Source of the DNA: Pseudomonas fluorescens
Lineage (GTDB): Bacteria; Pseudomonadota; Gammaproteobacteria; Pseudomonadales; Pseudomonadaceae
Assembly (NCBI RefSeq): GCF_001307275.1
Contig: NZ_CP012831.1
Coordinates: 5,758,501 to 5,822,500, forward strand
Direction of reading: 5' to 3'
DNA length: 64,000 bases
Below the pieces are notes generated by a model. It made no database searches and was not told the origin of the DNA. It saw only the letters and a program-made list of their open reading frames with translations. Of the stretch, positions 24,425 through 32,414 are shown one piece after another; the first letter of the stretch is position 1; the number at the start of each line of letters is the position of its first letter. Both the position numbers and the translations under genes were made by a program.

Positions 24425-25885
24425 TCATACCCCCCACCGCGGTATGTGATGACTGCCCATGGAAATGCAAACGTTCTTGATCTCGGCAAACACTTCAAAG
24501 CTGTACTGTCCACCTTCGCGGCCGGTTCCGGAACCCTTCACGCCGCCGAAAGGCTGGCGCAGGTCGCGCACGTTCTGGCTGTTGATGAAGACCATGCCGG
24601 CCTCGATGCCATGGGCCAGGCGATGAGCCTTGCCGATGTCCTGGGTCCAGATGTACGAAGCCAGGCCATATTCGGTGTCGTTGGCCAGTTGCAAGGCTTC
24701 GGCTTCATCCTTGAACGGGATCAGGCAGACCACCGGGCCGAAGATTTCTTCCTGGGCGATGCGCATCTTGTTGTTCACATCGGCGAACACCGTTGGCTGA
24801 ATGAACTGGCCGTGGCTCAAGTGTGCCGGCAGGTTGGCCGGGCGTTCCAGGCCACCGGCCAGGAGGGTGGCGCCTTCTTCGAGGCCGATCTTGATGTAGC
24901 CGGTGACCTTGTCGTAATGGGCCTGGGTGATCATCGAGCCGACCTGGGTTTTCGGGTCTTGCGGGTCGCCGACGATCAGGCGTTTGGCGCGGGCGGCAAA
25001 CTCGGCCACGAATTGCGGGTAGACGCTTTCCTGGATGAAGATCCGGCTGCCGGCGGTGCAGCGTTCGCCATTGAGGGAAAAAATGGTGAACAGCGCGGCA
25101 TCGAGTGCCCGTTCCAGGTCGGCGTCTTCGAAAATCAGCACCGGCGACTTGCCGCCCAGTTCCATCGAGTACTTTTTCAACCCGGCGGTCTGCATGATTT
25201 TCTTGCCGGTGGCGGTGCCGCCGGTGAAGGAGATCGCCCGCACATCCGGGTGGCGCACCAGCGCATCGCCGGCGGTGGCGCCGTAACCCTGGATCACGTT
25301 CAACACGCCATTGGGAATGCCGGCCTCGACGGCCAGGCGCCCCAGCTCGTTGGCGGTCAACGGCGACAGCTCGGACATCTTCAGCACGGCCGTGTTGCCC
25401 AGGGCCAGGCACGGCGCGGTCTTCCAGGTCGCGGTCATGAACGGCACGTTCCAGGGCGATACCAGTGCGCAGACACCCACCGGTTGGTACAGGGTGTAGT
25501 TGAGCATCTGGTCGTCGACCGGGTAGGTATGGCCGTCCATCCGCGTGCAGACTTCAGCAAAGAAATCGAAGTTGTGGGAGGCCCGGGGGATCAGCACGTT
25601 CTTGGTCTGGTGGATCGGCAAACCGGTGTCGAGGGTTTCCAGTTCGGCCAGCTTCGGCACGTTCTGCTCGATCAGTTCACCGAGCTTGCGCATCAGCCGG
25701 GCGCGCTCCTTGGCCGGGGTGTTGGCCCATTTCGGAAACGCTTCCTTGGCCGCCGCGACCGCTTGGGCCACTTCCTCGGCGCCGCCGCTGGCGACTTCGC
25801 CGATGGCCTCGCCGGTGGCCGGATTGTAGTTGACGAAGACGTCTTTGCTTTCGACCTCACGGCCGTCGATCCAGTGTTTGATCAT
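24425..25885 (-). CDS. hpaE: 5-Carboxymethyl-2-hydroxymuconate semialdehyde dehydrogenase
   Basis: This 486-aa NAD-dependent aldehyde dehydrogenase closely resembles E. coli HpaE (KWANTPAKERARLMRKLG, NVLIPRASHNFDFFAEVC, ELGGKSPVLIFEDADLERAL, and the catalytic Cys in NGERCTAGSR). It oxidises the ring-cleavage semialdehyde to 5-carboxymethyl-2-hydroxymuconate. I place the start at the ATG with AGAGG 9 nt upstream; a GTG 9 nt earlier overlaps the hpaG2 stop as GTGA and is the alternative. Confidence 0.92.
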   Translation of the reverse strand: MIKHWIDGREVESKDVFVNYNPATGEAIGEVASGGAEEVAQAVAAAKEAFPKWANTPAKERARLMRKLGELIEQNVPKLAELETLDTGLPIHQTKNVLIPRASHNFDFFAEVCTRMDGHTYPVDDQMLNYTLYQPVGVCALVSPWNVPFMTATWKTAPCLALGNTAVLKMSELSPLTANELGRLAVEAGIPNGVLNVIQGYGATAGDALVRHPDVRAISFTGGTATGKKIMQTAGLKKYSMELGGKSPVLIFEDADLERALDAALFTIFSLNGERCTAGSRIFIQESVYPQFVAEFAARAKRLIVGDPQDPKTQVGSMITQAHYDKVTGYIKIGLEEGATLLAGGLERPANLPAHLSHGQFIQPTVFADVNNKMRIAQEEIFGPVVCLIPFKDEAEALQLANDTEYGLASYIWTQDIGKAHRLAHGIEAGMVFINSQNVRDLRQPFGGVKGSGTGREGGQYSFEVFAEIKNVCISMGSHHIPRWGV

Positions 25886-25890
25886 GCTGC

Positions 25891-26661
25891 TCACGCCTCT
25901 TTACGGGATGCGAAGAACTCGGCTTCGCTGACAATTCGATTGACCAGGCGACCGACGCCTTCCACTTCCACTACCACTTCATCGCCGGGCACCACGTCCG
26001 CCAGGCCTTCCGGCGTGCCGGTGGCGATCATGTCGCCGGGCTGCAGGGTCATGAAGCTGGACAGGTATTCGATCAGGTAGGGGATGTCGAAAATCATGTC
26101 CTTCGTGCTGCCTTCCTGGCGCAACTGGCCGTTGATCCAGGTGCGCAGCTTCAGGTTGCCCGGGTCCGGCACATCGGCCACGTCGACGATCCAGGGGCCG
26201 ACGGGCGTCGTCGCGTCACGGTTCTTCACCCGCAGGTTGGGGCGGTAGTAGTTTTCCAGGAAGTCGCGGATCGCATAGTCGTTGCACACGGTGTAGCCGG
26301 CCAGGTAGCCCAGTGCATCCTCGCGCTTGACGTTGCGCGCGGCTTTGCCGATGACCGCCACCAGCTCGCACTCGTAATGCATGTAGGCGACGTTGTCGGG
26401 ACGCCACGTCACCTGGTTATGGCCGGTGTAGGTGCCGGGCGACTTGATGAACGCCAGGGGTTCGGTCGGCGGCTTGAACGCCAACTCGGCGGCGTGATCG
26501 GCATAGTTCAGGCCCAGGGCGAACATGCTGCCGGTGGCCGGGGGCAGCCACTGGACCTGGTCCTCGGCCAGCAGGCGACCGTCCGCCAGGCGTACGGCGT
26601 TGTGGGCTTCAACGGTGACGGCGTGATCCTGGCCTTCAAAACGAATGCGCGCGTGCTTCAT
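25891..26661 (-). CDS. hpaG2: HpaG2, C-half of bifunctional decarboxylase/isomerase
   Basis: This 256-aa fumarylacetoacetase-fold (FAH) enzyme aligns with the C-terminal half of enterobacterial HpaG: GSMFALGLNYADHAAELAFKPP, MHYECELVAVIGK, TVCNDYAIRDFLENYYRPN and GDMIATGTPEGLADV. Conserved acidic metal ligands lie in the YECELV segment. Together with HpaG1 it decarboxylates 5-oxopent-3-ene-1,2,5-tricarboxylate and isomerises the product to 2-oxohept-3-enedioate. An AGGAG ribosome-binding site precedes the ATG, which overlaps the hpaG1 stop as ATGA. Separate G1 and G2 genes, as opposed to one 430-aa fusion, are usual in pseudomonads. Confidence 0.9.
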   Translation of the reverse strand: MKHARIRFEGQDHAVTVEAHNAVRLADGRLLAEDQVQWLPPATGSMFALGLNYADHAAELAFKPPTEPLAFIKSPGTYTGHNQVTWRPDNVAYMHYECELVAVIGKAARNVKREDALGYLAGYTVCNDYAIRDFLENYYRPNLRVKNRDATTPVGPWIVDVADVPDPGNLKLRTWINGQLRQEGSTKDMIFDIPYLIEYLSSFMTLQPGDMIATGTPEGLADVVPGDEVVVEVEGVGRLVNRIVSEAEFFASRKEA

Positions 26662-27335
26662 GAACCTGCTCCTGTTTCCTCGGCCACGACGGTATTGACC
26701 AGACGGCCCAGGCCGCTGATGTCCACTTCGACACGGTCACCGGGCAATACGTCGACCCGGCCCTCAGGCGTGCCGGTGATCAAGACGTCGCCGGCATGCA
26801 GGGTCATGAACTCGCTGATTTCGGCAATCAACTGGGGAATGTTGCGAACGAAATTGGCCGTGCTGTTTTGCTGGCACACCTCGCCATTGACGTACAGCGT
26901 GATCGCCAGGCTGTGGGGGTCAGCCACCTGGGCTATCGGCACCAGTTCCGGGCCGATGGCGCAGAAGCCGTCCCGGCACTTGGCCTTGACGGCGGGGCGG
27001 TAATAGCTGTCTTCCGGGAGGCTGAATTCATTGACGACGGTGTAGCCGGCCACGTAGTCCAAGGCTTCGGCGGCGCTGACGCGGCTGGCCGACTTGCCCA
27101 TCACCACGCCCAGGGCCGGTCCGGGTTGCAGCCTTTCGCCATGACCCGGATGAACCACTGCGGCGCCGTGCCGGTTGCGGGTATTGGGCGTCTTGATGAA
27201 CAGCACGGGCTTGAGCGGCGGCTTCTGGTAGGGCGGTTGCTCGAACTCGGCGAGGCGCTGCTTCAGCAGCCCCTGATAGTTCAGTGCGACCCCGAACAGG
27301 GTGCCGGTCGCGACGTCATGCAGGGCACGGCTCAT
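26658..27335 (-). CDS. hpaG1: HpaG1, N-half of bifunctional decarboxylase/isomerase
   Basis: This 225-aa FAH-fold protein aligns with the N-terminal half of E. coli HpaG: GTLFGVALNYQGLLKQ, PVLFIKTPNTR, YVAGYTVVNEFSLPEDSYYRPAVKAKCRDGFCAIG and MTLHAGDVLITGTPEGRVD. It begins the eight-gene meta-cleavage operon with an AGGAG ribosome-binding site and is translationally coupled to hpaG2. Its promoter region, shared with divergent hpaA, contains GTTAA...TTAAC dyads expected for HpaR. Confidence 0.9.
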   Translation of the reverse strand: MSRALHDVATGTLFGVALNYQGLLKQRLAEFEQPPYQKPPLKPVLFIKTPNTRNRHGAAVVHPGHGERLQPGPALGVVMGKSASRVSAAEALDYVAGYTVVNEFSLPEDSYYRPAVKAKCRDGFCAIGPELVPIAQVADPHSLAITLYVNGEVCQQNSTANFVRNIPQLIAEISEFMTLHAGDVLITGTPEGRVDVLPGDRVEVDISGLGRLVNTVVAEETGAGS

Positions 27336-27374
27336 GCTTGTCTCCTGGCGATGGCAGAGTGATGAGGCTCTGCG

Positions 27375-27418
27375 ATTATTGTTAATGTGTTAACAGTTAT
27401 AATTAAGATGTTAACTAT
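27375..27418. promoter_or_regulatory. GTTAA/TTAAC dyads in the hpaG1-hpaA divergent promoter
   Basis: GTTAA-TGTG-TTAAC occupies 27381-27394, with partly matching flanks (9 of 11 positions per arm). A second GTTAAC lies at 27410-27415 within ATGTTAACTAT, a copy of the site near the FeaR-like gene. The region is about 40-80 nt upstream of hpaG1 and is the best candidate for HpaR control of the operon. Confidence 0.65.
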
Positions 27419-27519
27419 CGTCAAGCGTGACAGAATGACCGGCACTGGTTGCCTCGTCGGATTCGGTGCAGGATGAGTGCGACAGGTACCTGAATCAGAA
27501 TAAAAACGAGCCCTGCGTG

Positions 27520-28425
27520 ATGACCGACCGCCAGCCGATCCCGAACATCAACATTGGTCAGGTGTATGACCAGCGCTACAGCGACGCCGAGGTGCATTAC
27601 GACCGGCTCGCCAACCTGGCGGGTTTTTTCGGCCGCAACATGCCGGTGCATCGCCACGACCGGTTCTTCCAGGTGCACTACGTCAAGAGCGGCACCGTGC
27701 GCGTGTACCTCGATGACCAGCAGTACGTCGAATCCGGTCCGATGTTCTTCCTCACTCCGCCGACCATTCCCCATGCCTTCGTGACCGAAGCCGACAGTGA
27801 CGGGCATGTGCTGACGGTGCGCCAGCAATTGGTGTGGCAGTTGATCGACGCCGATCCGAGCCTGGCGCCGGCTGGCGTGCAAATGCCGGCCGCCTGCGTG
27901 GCCTTGGCGCAACTGGGGCCTGGGCACTCGGGGGAGGTGCGACGGTTGGAATACTTGTTCGAGGAGCTGAGCGAGGAGGTAGTGGCGGGGCGTCCGGGGC
28001 GCAGTGCGGCGCTGGATGGGTTGACGCGCTTGATCATGATCAGCCTGTTGCGGCTGTGTTCCAATTCCCTGGAAGCCAGGCCGGCACGGCATGAAGACCT
28101 GAAGATCTTTCATCGATTCAACGAGCTGATCGAAGCCCACTACCTGCAACATTGGCCGCTGTCGCGTTACGCCGAGGGTATCGGCGTGACCGAGGCGCGC
28201 CTCAACGACGTGTGCCGACGCATCGCCGACCTGCCTTCCAAGCGCCTGATCATGGAGCGGCTGATGCAGGAAGCCAAGCGACTGCTGTTGTTCACCGGCA
28301 GCTCGGCCAATGAAATCTGCTACCAGCTCGGGTTCAAGGACCCGGCGTATTTCAGTCGGTTTTTCCAGCGTTACGCCCAACTCACGCCGGGGGAGTATCG
28401 CCAACGGCAATCGGGGTTGCGTTGA
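27520..28425 (+). CDS. hpaA: HpaA, AraC-family activator for 4-hydroxyphenylacetate
   Basis: This 301-aa AraC/XylS regulator has an N-terminal cupin-like ligand domain (NMPVHRHDRFFQVHYVKSG, about residues 45-65) and a C-terminal double helix-turn-helix (about 205-300, with SANEICYQLGFKDPAYFSRFFQR). The start at MTDRQPIPNINIGQVYD aligns with known HpaA; an upstream frame extends 18 codons but lacks conservation. HpaA responds to 4-hydroxyphenylacetate and activates hydroxylase genes in enterobacteria. Here the hydroxylase is 8.5 kb away, on the other side of the operon. It is followed 62 nt later by a second hpaR. Confidence 0.85.
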   Translation: MTDRQPIPNINIGQVYDQRYSDAEVHYDRLANLAGFFGRNMPVHRHDRFFQVHYVKSGTVRVYLDDQQYVESGPMFFLTPPTIPHAFVTEADSDGHVLTVRQQLVWQLIDADPSLAPAGVQMPAACVALAQLGPGHSGEVRRLEYLFEELSEEVVAGRPGRSAALDGLTRLIMISLLRLCSNSLEARPARHEDLKIFHRFNELIEAHYLQHWPLSRYAEGIGVTEARLNDVCRRIADLPSKRLIMERLMQEAKRLLLFTGSSANEICYQLGFKDPAYFSRFFQRYAQLTPGEYRQRQSGLR

Positions 28426-28487
28426 GCGCTTGCAGCCCTGTGACAGCGACACTAAGCTGCCGACTCGCCCATCCACACAGTTCGAAC

Positions 28488-28910
28488 ATGGCTAACCCCA
28501 GACCTTCTTTGACCCTGACCCTGTTGCAAGCCCGCGAAGCGGCGATGGCTTTTTTCCGCCCGGCGCTGAACCAGCATGACCTCACGGAACAGCAGTGGCG
28601 AGTGATCCGCATCCTCCATCAGCAAGGTGAGTTGGAAAGCCACCAGCTCGCCCATCAGGCCTGCATTCTCAAGCCGAGCATGACCGGTGTGCTCAGTCGC
28701 CTGGAGCGCGATGGCCTGGTGCGGCGACAGAAGTCCAGCCAGGACCAGCGCCGGGTTTTCGTCGGCCTGACCGAACGCGGCCAGCAGTGCTTCGTGTCGA
28801 TGAGCGAGGGCATGGAAGGCAACTACCGGCGGATCGAAGAACAGTTCGGCGAGGAAAAGATGCAGCAACTGCTCGCCTTGCTCAATGAACTGAAGAACAT
28901 CAAGCCCTGA
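28488..28910 (+). CDS. HpaR-type MarR repressor, copy 2
   Basis: This 140-aa MarR protein parallels hpaR copy 1 almost position by position (identical TLTLLQAREAAM, LTEQQWRVIRIL, LKPSMTGVL, QDQRRV, LLNELK segments; about two-thirds identity by eye). The differences fall in the dimer and ligand regions. No dyad is visible directly upstream, so it is likely co-transcribed with hpaA instead of autoregulated. Its stop TGA abuts the stop of the convergent ybcH-like gene in the hexamer TGATCA, with no terminator between. Confidence 0.83.
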   Translation: MANPRPSLTLTLLQAREAAMAFFRPALNQHDLTEQQWRVIRILHQQGELESHQLAHQACILKPSMTGVLSRLERDGLVRRQKSSQDQRRVFVGLTERGQQCFVSMSEGMEGNYRRIEEQFGEEKMQQLLALLNELKNIKP

Positions 28911-29783
28911 TCAAGGCGTGGCCAGGGCTTGCTTCAGCTGGTCCACCAATGCAGGTGTCATGTAGTGCGGGCCATCGAACAGGTAGAGCGGGTAGCTCGA
29001 ATAGGCCGCCAGTTGTGGCTTGAGCTCGGCGACGGTGGCGGCGCGGAAACCACCACCGTATTGGGGGCGGAAGGCTTCGACGATGATCCGCACACGATCC
29101 TTGCCAAGCCGATCGCGCAGGGCATCGGCGTAGCTTCGGGCCACCGGGGCGGTGCGGGCGTAGACGCCGACGCCGTCCTGGAAAAACACGCCGATATCGT
29201 TTGGCAGCCATTGCTTGAGCCAGTCTGCGGTGGCGGCGGGGCCAATGTTGGCACCGTCGTAGACGCTGATCCACAGCGGCCGCGGCAGCTTGGCGAGCAG
29301 GGCCGGTAATTCCGTGGCGCCTGACCAACTGGGGTCGACTTCAGCCGGAAAGTACCAACCGGTGACATGCAATGGCGTGGGTAACCCGGCGATGCGCTCC
29401 GACAGCGCCGCCAGTTGCTCGATATCGTCCCGAGAGCGGTTCTCGCTGAAATAGCCGGCCAGCCCGAGGATGACATCCTGGGCCCAGGGCGTTTTGGCGA
29501 TGCGCGCCCAATCCGGCAGTACCGGCACGCTGGTCAGGCCGGTGCCGGGCACGAAGGCCTGGTCGTCCACCACCGTCCATTGCACCAGCAGTTCATGCAC
29601 GCCCAGTTTTTCCCAATTGCCGCTGATGCCGACGGTCTGGTTGTCCGGCTGCCAGACGATGCCGACGATGTTCGGTGCCGTGCGGGTGGTCATGTAGTAC
29701 GTCCCTGTACCTGCGGCGAGGAGCGCGGCCAGTAACAGCGCCGCGACAGTCTTGCGATGGATGAACGTTGCGAAGCTTTTCAA
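28911..29783 (-). CDS. YbcH-like periplasmic protein of Nfr exopolysaccharide locus
   Basis: This 290-aa protein has an N-terminal signal anchor (Lys/Arg then VAALLLAALLAAGTGTYY) and a periplasmic domain with a TIM-barrel glycosidase feel (HVTGWYFPAEVDPSW, WISVYDGANIGP, GVFFQDGVGVYAR, VRIIVEAFRP). In E. coli, ybcH lies next to nfrA in the same order, and I take this gene as its counterpart. The start is TTG with AAGGAA 6 nt upstream; no in-frame ATG is available near the signal sequence. It is the last gene of the wecB-bcsB-nfrB-nfrA operon. Glycan hydrolysis or editing is an inference from fold impression and context. Confidence 0.7.
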   Translation of the reverse strand: MKSFATFIHRKTVAALLLAALLAAGTGTYYMTTRTAPNIVGIVWQPDNQTVGISGNWEKLGVHELLVQWTVVDDQAFVPGTGLTSVPVLPDWARIAKTPWAQDVILGLAGYFSENRSRDDIEQLAALSERIAGLPTPLHVTGWYFPAEVDPSWSGATELPALLAKLPRPLWISVYDGANIGPAATADWLKQWLPNDIGVFFQDGVGVYARTAPVARSYADALRDRLGKDRVRIIVEAFRPQYGGGFRAATVAELKPQLAAYSSYPLYLFDGPHYMTPALVDQLKQALATP

Positions 29784-29870
29784 ACAAGTTCCTTCTGGAT
29801 GCAGTGTAGTCGCGGCTCGGCAAGACGAGCCGCTTTTCGTAACGATGGACCGACTGGTACACCCACCGGA

Positions 29871-32414
29871 TCAATAGGAGTAGGTCAAGCGCGCGAACAC
29901 CCCTTTGGCGCGATCCTCGCCGAACACCCTGGCTCGGTATTGCAGGGAAAAATCCACATAGGAACGTGGCGAGTTGTAGGCGTCTTCCCGGAACCAATAG
30001 CGTACGTTGTTTCCTATCCCGATGCCTCCGGCGTCGCCGGAAGAAAAGCCGCCACCGGCTTCGCTCTTCATCTTCGAATCGTAGTCGATCGCCGCGACGA
30101 CATGGGGGAAGGTCACCCAGCGCGAACCGGTCCCGCCGATGGCGTAGCTGCGGCCCACTTGCCATTCGCTGTTGAAGTAATTGCGCGAGTCATTGATGTA
30201 ATGGCCGACCTCGGCATACAACTGCGAGGTCCACCAGCTCGGCACATCGACCCGCAGGTCGGTACCGATGCTCGAACCGTAGCCCAGGCGCACCAGCCAG
30301 TCGCCGTCGACATTGGAAGAGCCGAGCGGGAACGTGCGCTCAAGGGCGGCCATGATGTTGACCGAACTGAAGGGTTTGACCCGTACGCCAACGGCGCCCT
30401 GCAGGGCATCGGCACCGGTGTCCGAGTCGCTGTTCTTGCTCCACAGGGTGTCGGTGATACGCCCGTAGAGTTCGACAAAGCGGGCGTTGCGATAACCCAA
30501 TGGGCGCCAGGACAGTTCGGTGCTGTTTTGCAGCAGGTCGTTGCTTTCGCTGCCGCCGCTGTTATTGGTGCTCGGCGCTCCGCTCAGGCCACTGGAGCCG
30601 CGATAGCTGGTGGTACTGGTCAGGCCCATCCTGCGCGAAACGTCACCCACGGTGCGACGGGTATCGAACAGTTGTTGCGCGGACATGGGCGTTTCTGCAG
30701 TTTTTTGCCCATCGATCACGCGCTTGAAGTATGCGACGGATTCGTCGTCCTCATGGACACGCATGGCGTTGTAGGCGGCGTCCTGGGCTGCCGCCGGCTT
30801 CAGTGGCGTGGCCGCATCGGCCTTGCGGAACGCATCGTGGGCGGCTTCATCGTCGCCGGCCTGCATCGAGAGGTAAGCGAGCTGCAGGTCACTGACCGAG
30901 GCCAGCTCGCCGCTGCTGCGTGCCTCTTGCAGACGCTCACGAGCCGTGCGGCGCTGGCCGATGGCGGCATACAGCCCGGCTTCTTCATAGGCCGGCAGGG
31001 TGCCCAGCGCGAGGGCATGGGTAAAGTCGTCGCGGGCGCCGGCATCGTCCCCGGTTTGTTGGCGCAGGCGTCCACGCATGACCAACAGTCGGGCGTCGTC
31101 GCCATTGGCCTGCAGGCCTTGGCTGGCCGCCGCGATGGCTTCGGGCAAGCGTTTCTGATCCGTCAGTGCGCTGACCAGCAGGTAGCGATAGGACGGATTC
31201 CGTGGCGCACGGGCAATGGCCTGGTTCGTCAAGCCGACCGCGGTTGCCGGGTCTTTGCGACCGAGGGCGGCATAGGCCAGGGAGGCCAGCGCCGTGCCTG
31301 CATCGTGGGCGCTGCCAGGCCAGATGGCGCAGGTCAGGCCGAAAGTGCTTTCCTGGCATTCCAGGGGCGGTGGCGCAAATTGCACGACGGTGGCGAACCC
31401 TTTGTTTTTCTGGCGCAGTGCCATGCTTGCGGCGGTACGCCGGCGGGTCACTTCATCACTGTCGTCACCGCCCAAGGCTTGCAACTGGTTCAGGGCTTGC
31501 TGAGGTTCGCCTCGGGCCAGCGTAGCGTCGACGGCAAAGAGGCGCAGGTCACGGCGTTCACCGGCCGTCACTCCGGGCAGGGCCAAGGCGTGGTTCAGGT
31601 CGGCCTGGGCCGCCGGAGTCTTGCCTTGACGCTCGCGAGCATAGCTGCGCAGGACCCACGGGGCGGTCTTGCTGTCGTCCAGTGCCAGGGCGTTTGTCGC
31701 GGCCTGTTCGGCGGCGGGGTAGTCCTTGGCCGCGAGCAGGGCGCTGATGAGCAGTTGCTGATTGGCGGAAACTTCCGGAGCCAAGGTCACCGCTTTACGG
31801 GCGCGGTCCACGGCCATGGCCGCCTTGCCTTGCTCCAGGGCGCGGTAGCCCTGGGTCGCCACCGGCACCGCCAGTTGACGGCGAATCGCTTGGCGACGCA
31901 GCAGCAATGTGTTGTCGTTGGCGAAGGTCCGGAGGGCATCCGTGGTGGCCTGGTCGGCTTCTTCCAAGTGTTGCTGGCGCTGCAAGGAATCGATCAGCAG
32001 CAATCGATACTCGCGACGACGGGGTGCCTGGGTGATGGCCTTGCGGGCCGATTGCGCGGCCAGGCCGAATTGTTCGCGATCATAGGCTTTGAAGCCCTGG
32101 GACGCGGCGGCGAAGCCCGGTGCTGCCGGCGCGGCGCGGGATGACCGGGCGGTCTGCGGCTGGTCGCGCAGTTTCTTGTCCCGTTCGGCCAGCTCGATCA
32201 GTGTGTTCAAGCGCGTCACGTCGGCGCGCTGGCGCAGGGCTTCGCGTGCCTTGGCGATGGCCAGGTCGTAGTCCTTGCGCCCGTAGGCGCTGTAGGCCTC
32301 GTTGGCGGCGGTGTAGGCCGGCCCTGTCAACGGCAGCGGCAATGTCTCGGCAGACGCCAGCACGGGAATCAGGCTCAGCCCCGCGGCCAAGAGGGTCAGA
32401 AGGGGGCGGTTCAT
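29871..32414 (-). CDS. nfrA: NfrA-like outer-membrane exopolysaccharide exporter
   Basis: This 847-aa exported protein has a signal peptide (LLTLLAAGLSLIPVLASAE) and about 550 residues of Ala-rich TPR-like helical repeats. The C-terminal 250 residues have the outer-membrane barrel features of the bacteriophage N4 adsorption protein A family and end in LTYSY. The architecture parallels BcsC (TPR scaffold plus barrel), consistent with glycan passage through periplasm and outer membrane. In E. coli NfrA is the outer-membrane receptor for phage N4. The start ATG overlaps the nfrB stop as ATGA. Length and order match the E. coli nfrB-nfrA pair. Confidence 0.87.
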   Translation of the reverse strand: MNRPLLTLLAAGLSLIPVLASAETLPLPLTGPAYTAANEAYSAYGRKDYDLAIAKAREALRQRADVTRLNTLIELAERDKKLRDQPQTARSSRAAPAAPGFAAASQGFKAYDREQFGLAAQSARKAITQAPRRREYRLLLIDSLQRQQHLEEADQATTDALRTFANDNTLLLRRQAIRRQLAVPVATQGYRALEQGKAAMAVDRARKAVTLAPEVSANQQLLISALLAAKDYPAAEQAATNALALDDSKTAPWVLRSYARERQGKTPAAQADLNHALALPGVTAGERRDLRLFAVDATLARGEPQQALNQLQALGGDDSDEVTRRRTAASMALRQKNKGFATVVQFAPPPLECQESTFGLTCAIWPGSAHDAGTALASLAYAALGRKDPATAVGLTNQAIARAPRNPSYRYLLVSALTDQKRLPEAIAAASQGLQANGDDARLLVMRGRLRQQTGDDAGARDDFTHALALGTLPAYEEAGLYAAIGQRRTARERLQEARSSGELASVSDLQLAYLSMQAGDDEAAHDAFRKADAATPLKPAAAQDAAYNAMRVHEDDESVAYFKRVIDGQKTAETPMSAQQLFDTRRTVGDVSRRMGLTSTTSYRGSSGLSGAPSTNNSGGSESNDLLQNSTELSWRPLGYRNARFVELYGRITDTLWSKNSDSDTGADALQGAVGVRVKPFSSVNIMAALERTFPLGSSNVDGDWLVRLGYGSSIGTDLRVDVPSWWTSQLYAEVGHYINDSRNYFNSEWQVGRSYAIGGTGSRWVTFPHVVAAIDYDSKMKSEAGGGFSSGDAGGIGIGNNVRYWFREDAYNSPRSYVDFSLQYRARVFGEDRAKGVFARLTYSY

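Noticed and set aside
29757..32144. 795-codon plus frame opposite nfrA
   Set aside because: Very long but Gly/Gln/Arg-rich without domains; the opposite strand encodes a signal peptide, TPR repeats and barrel with operon overlap to nfrB.
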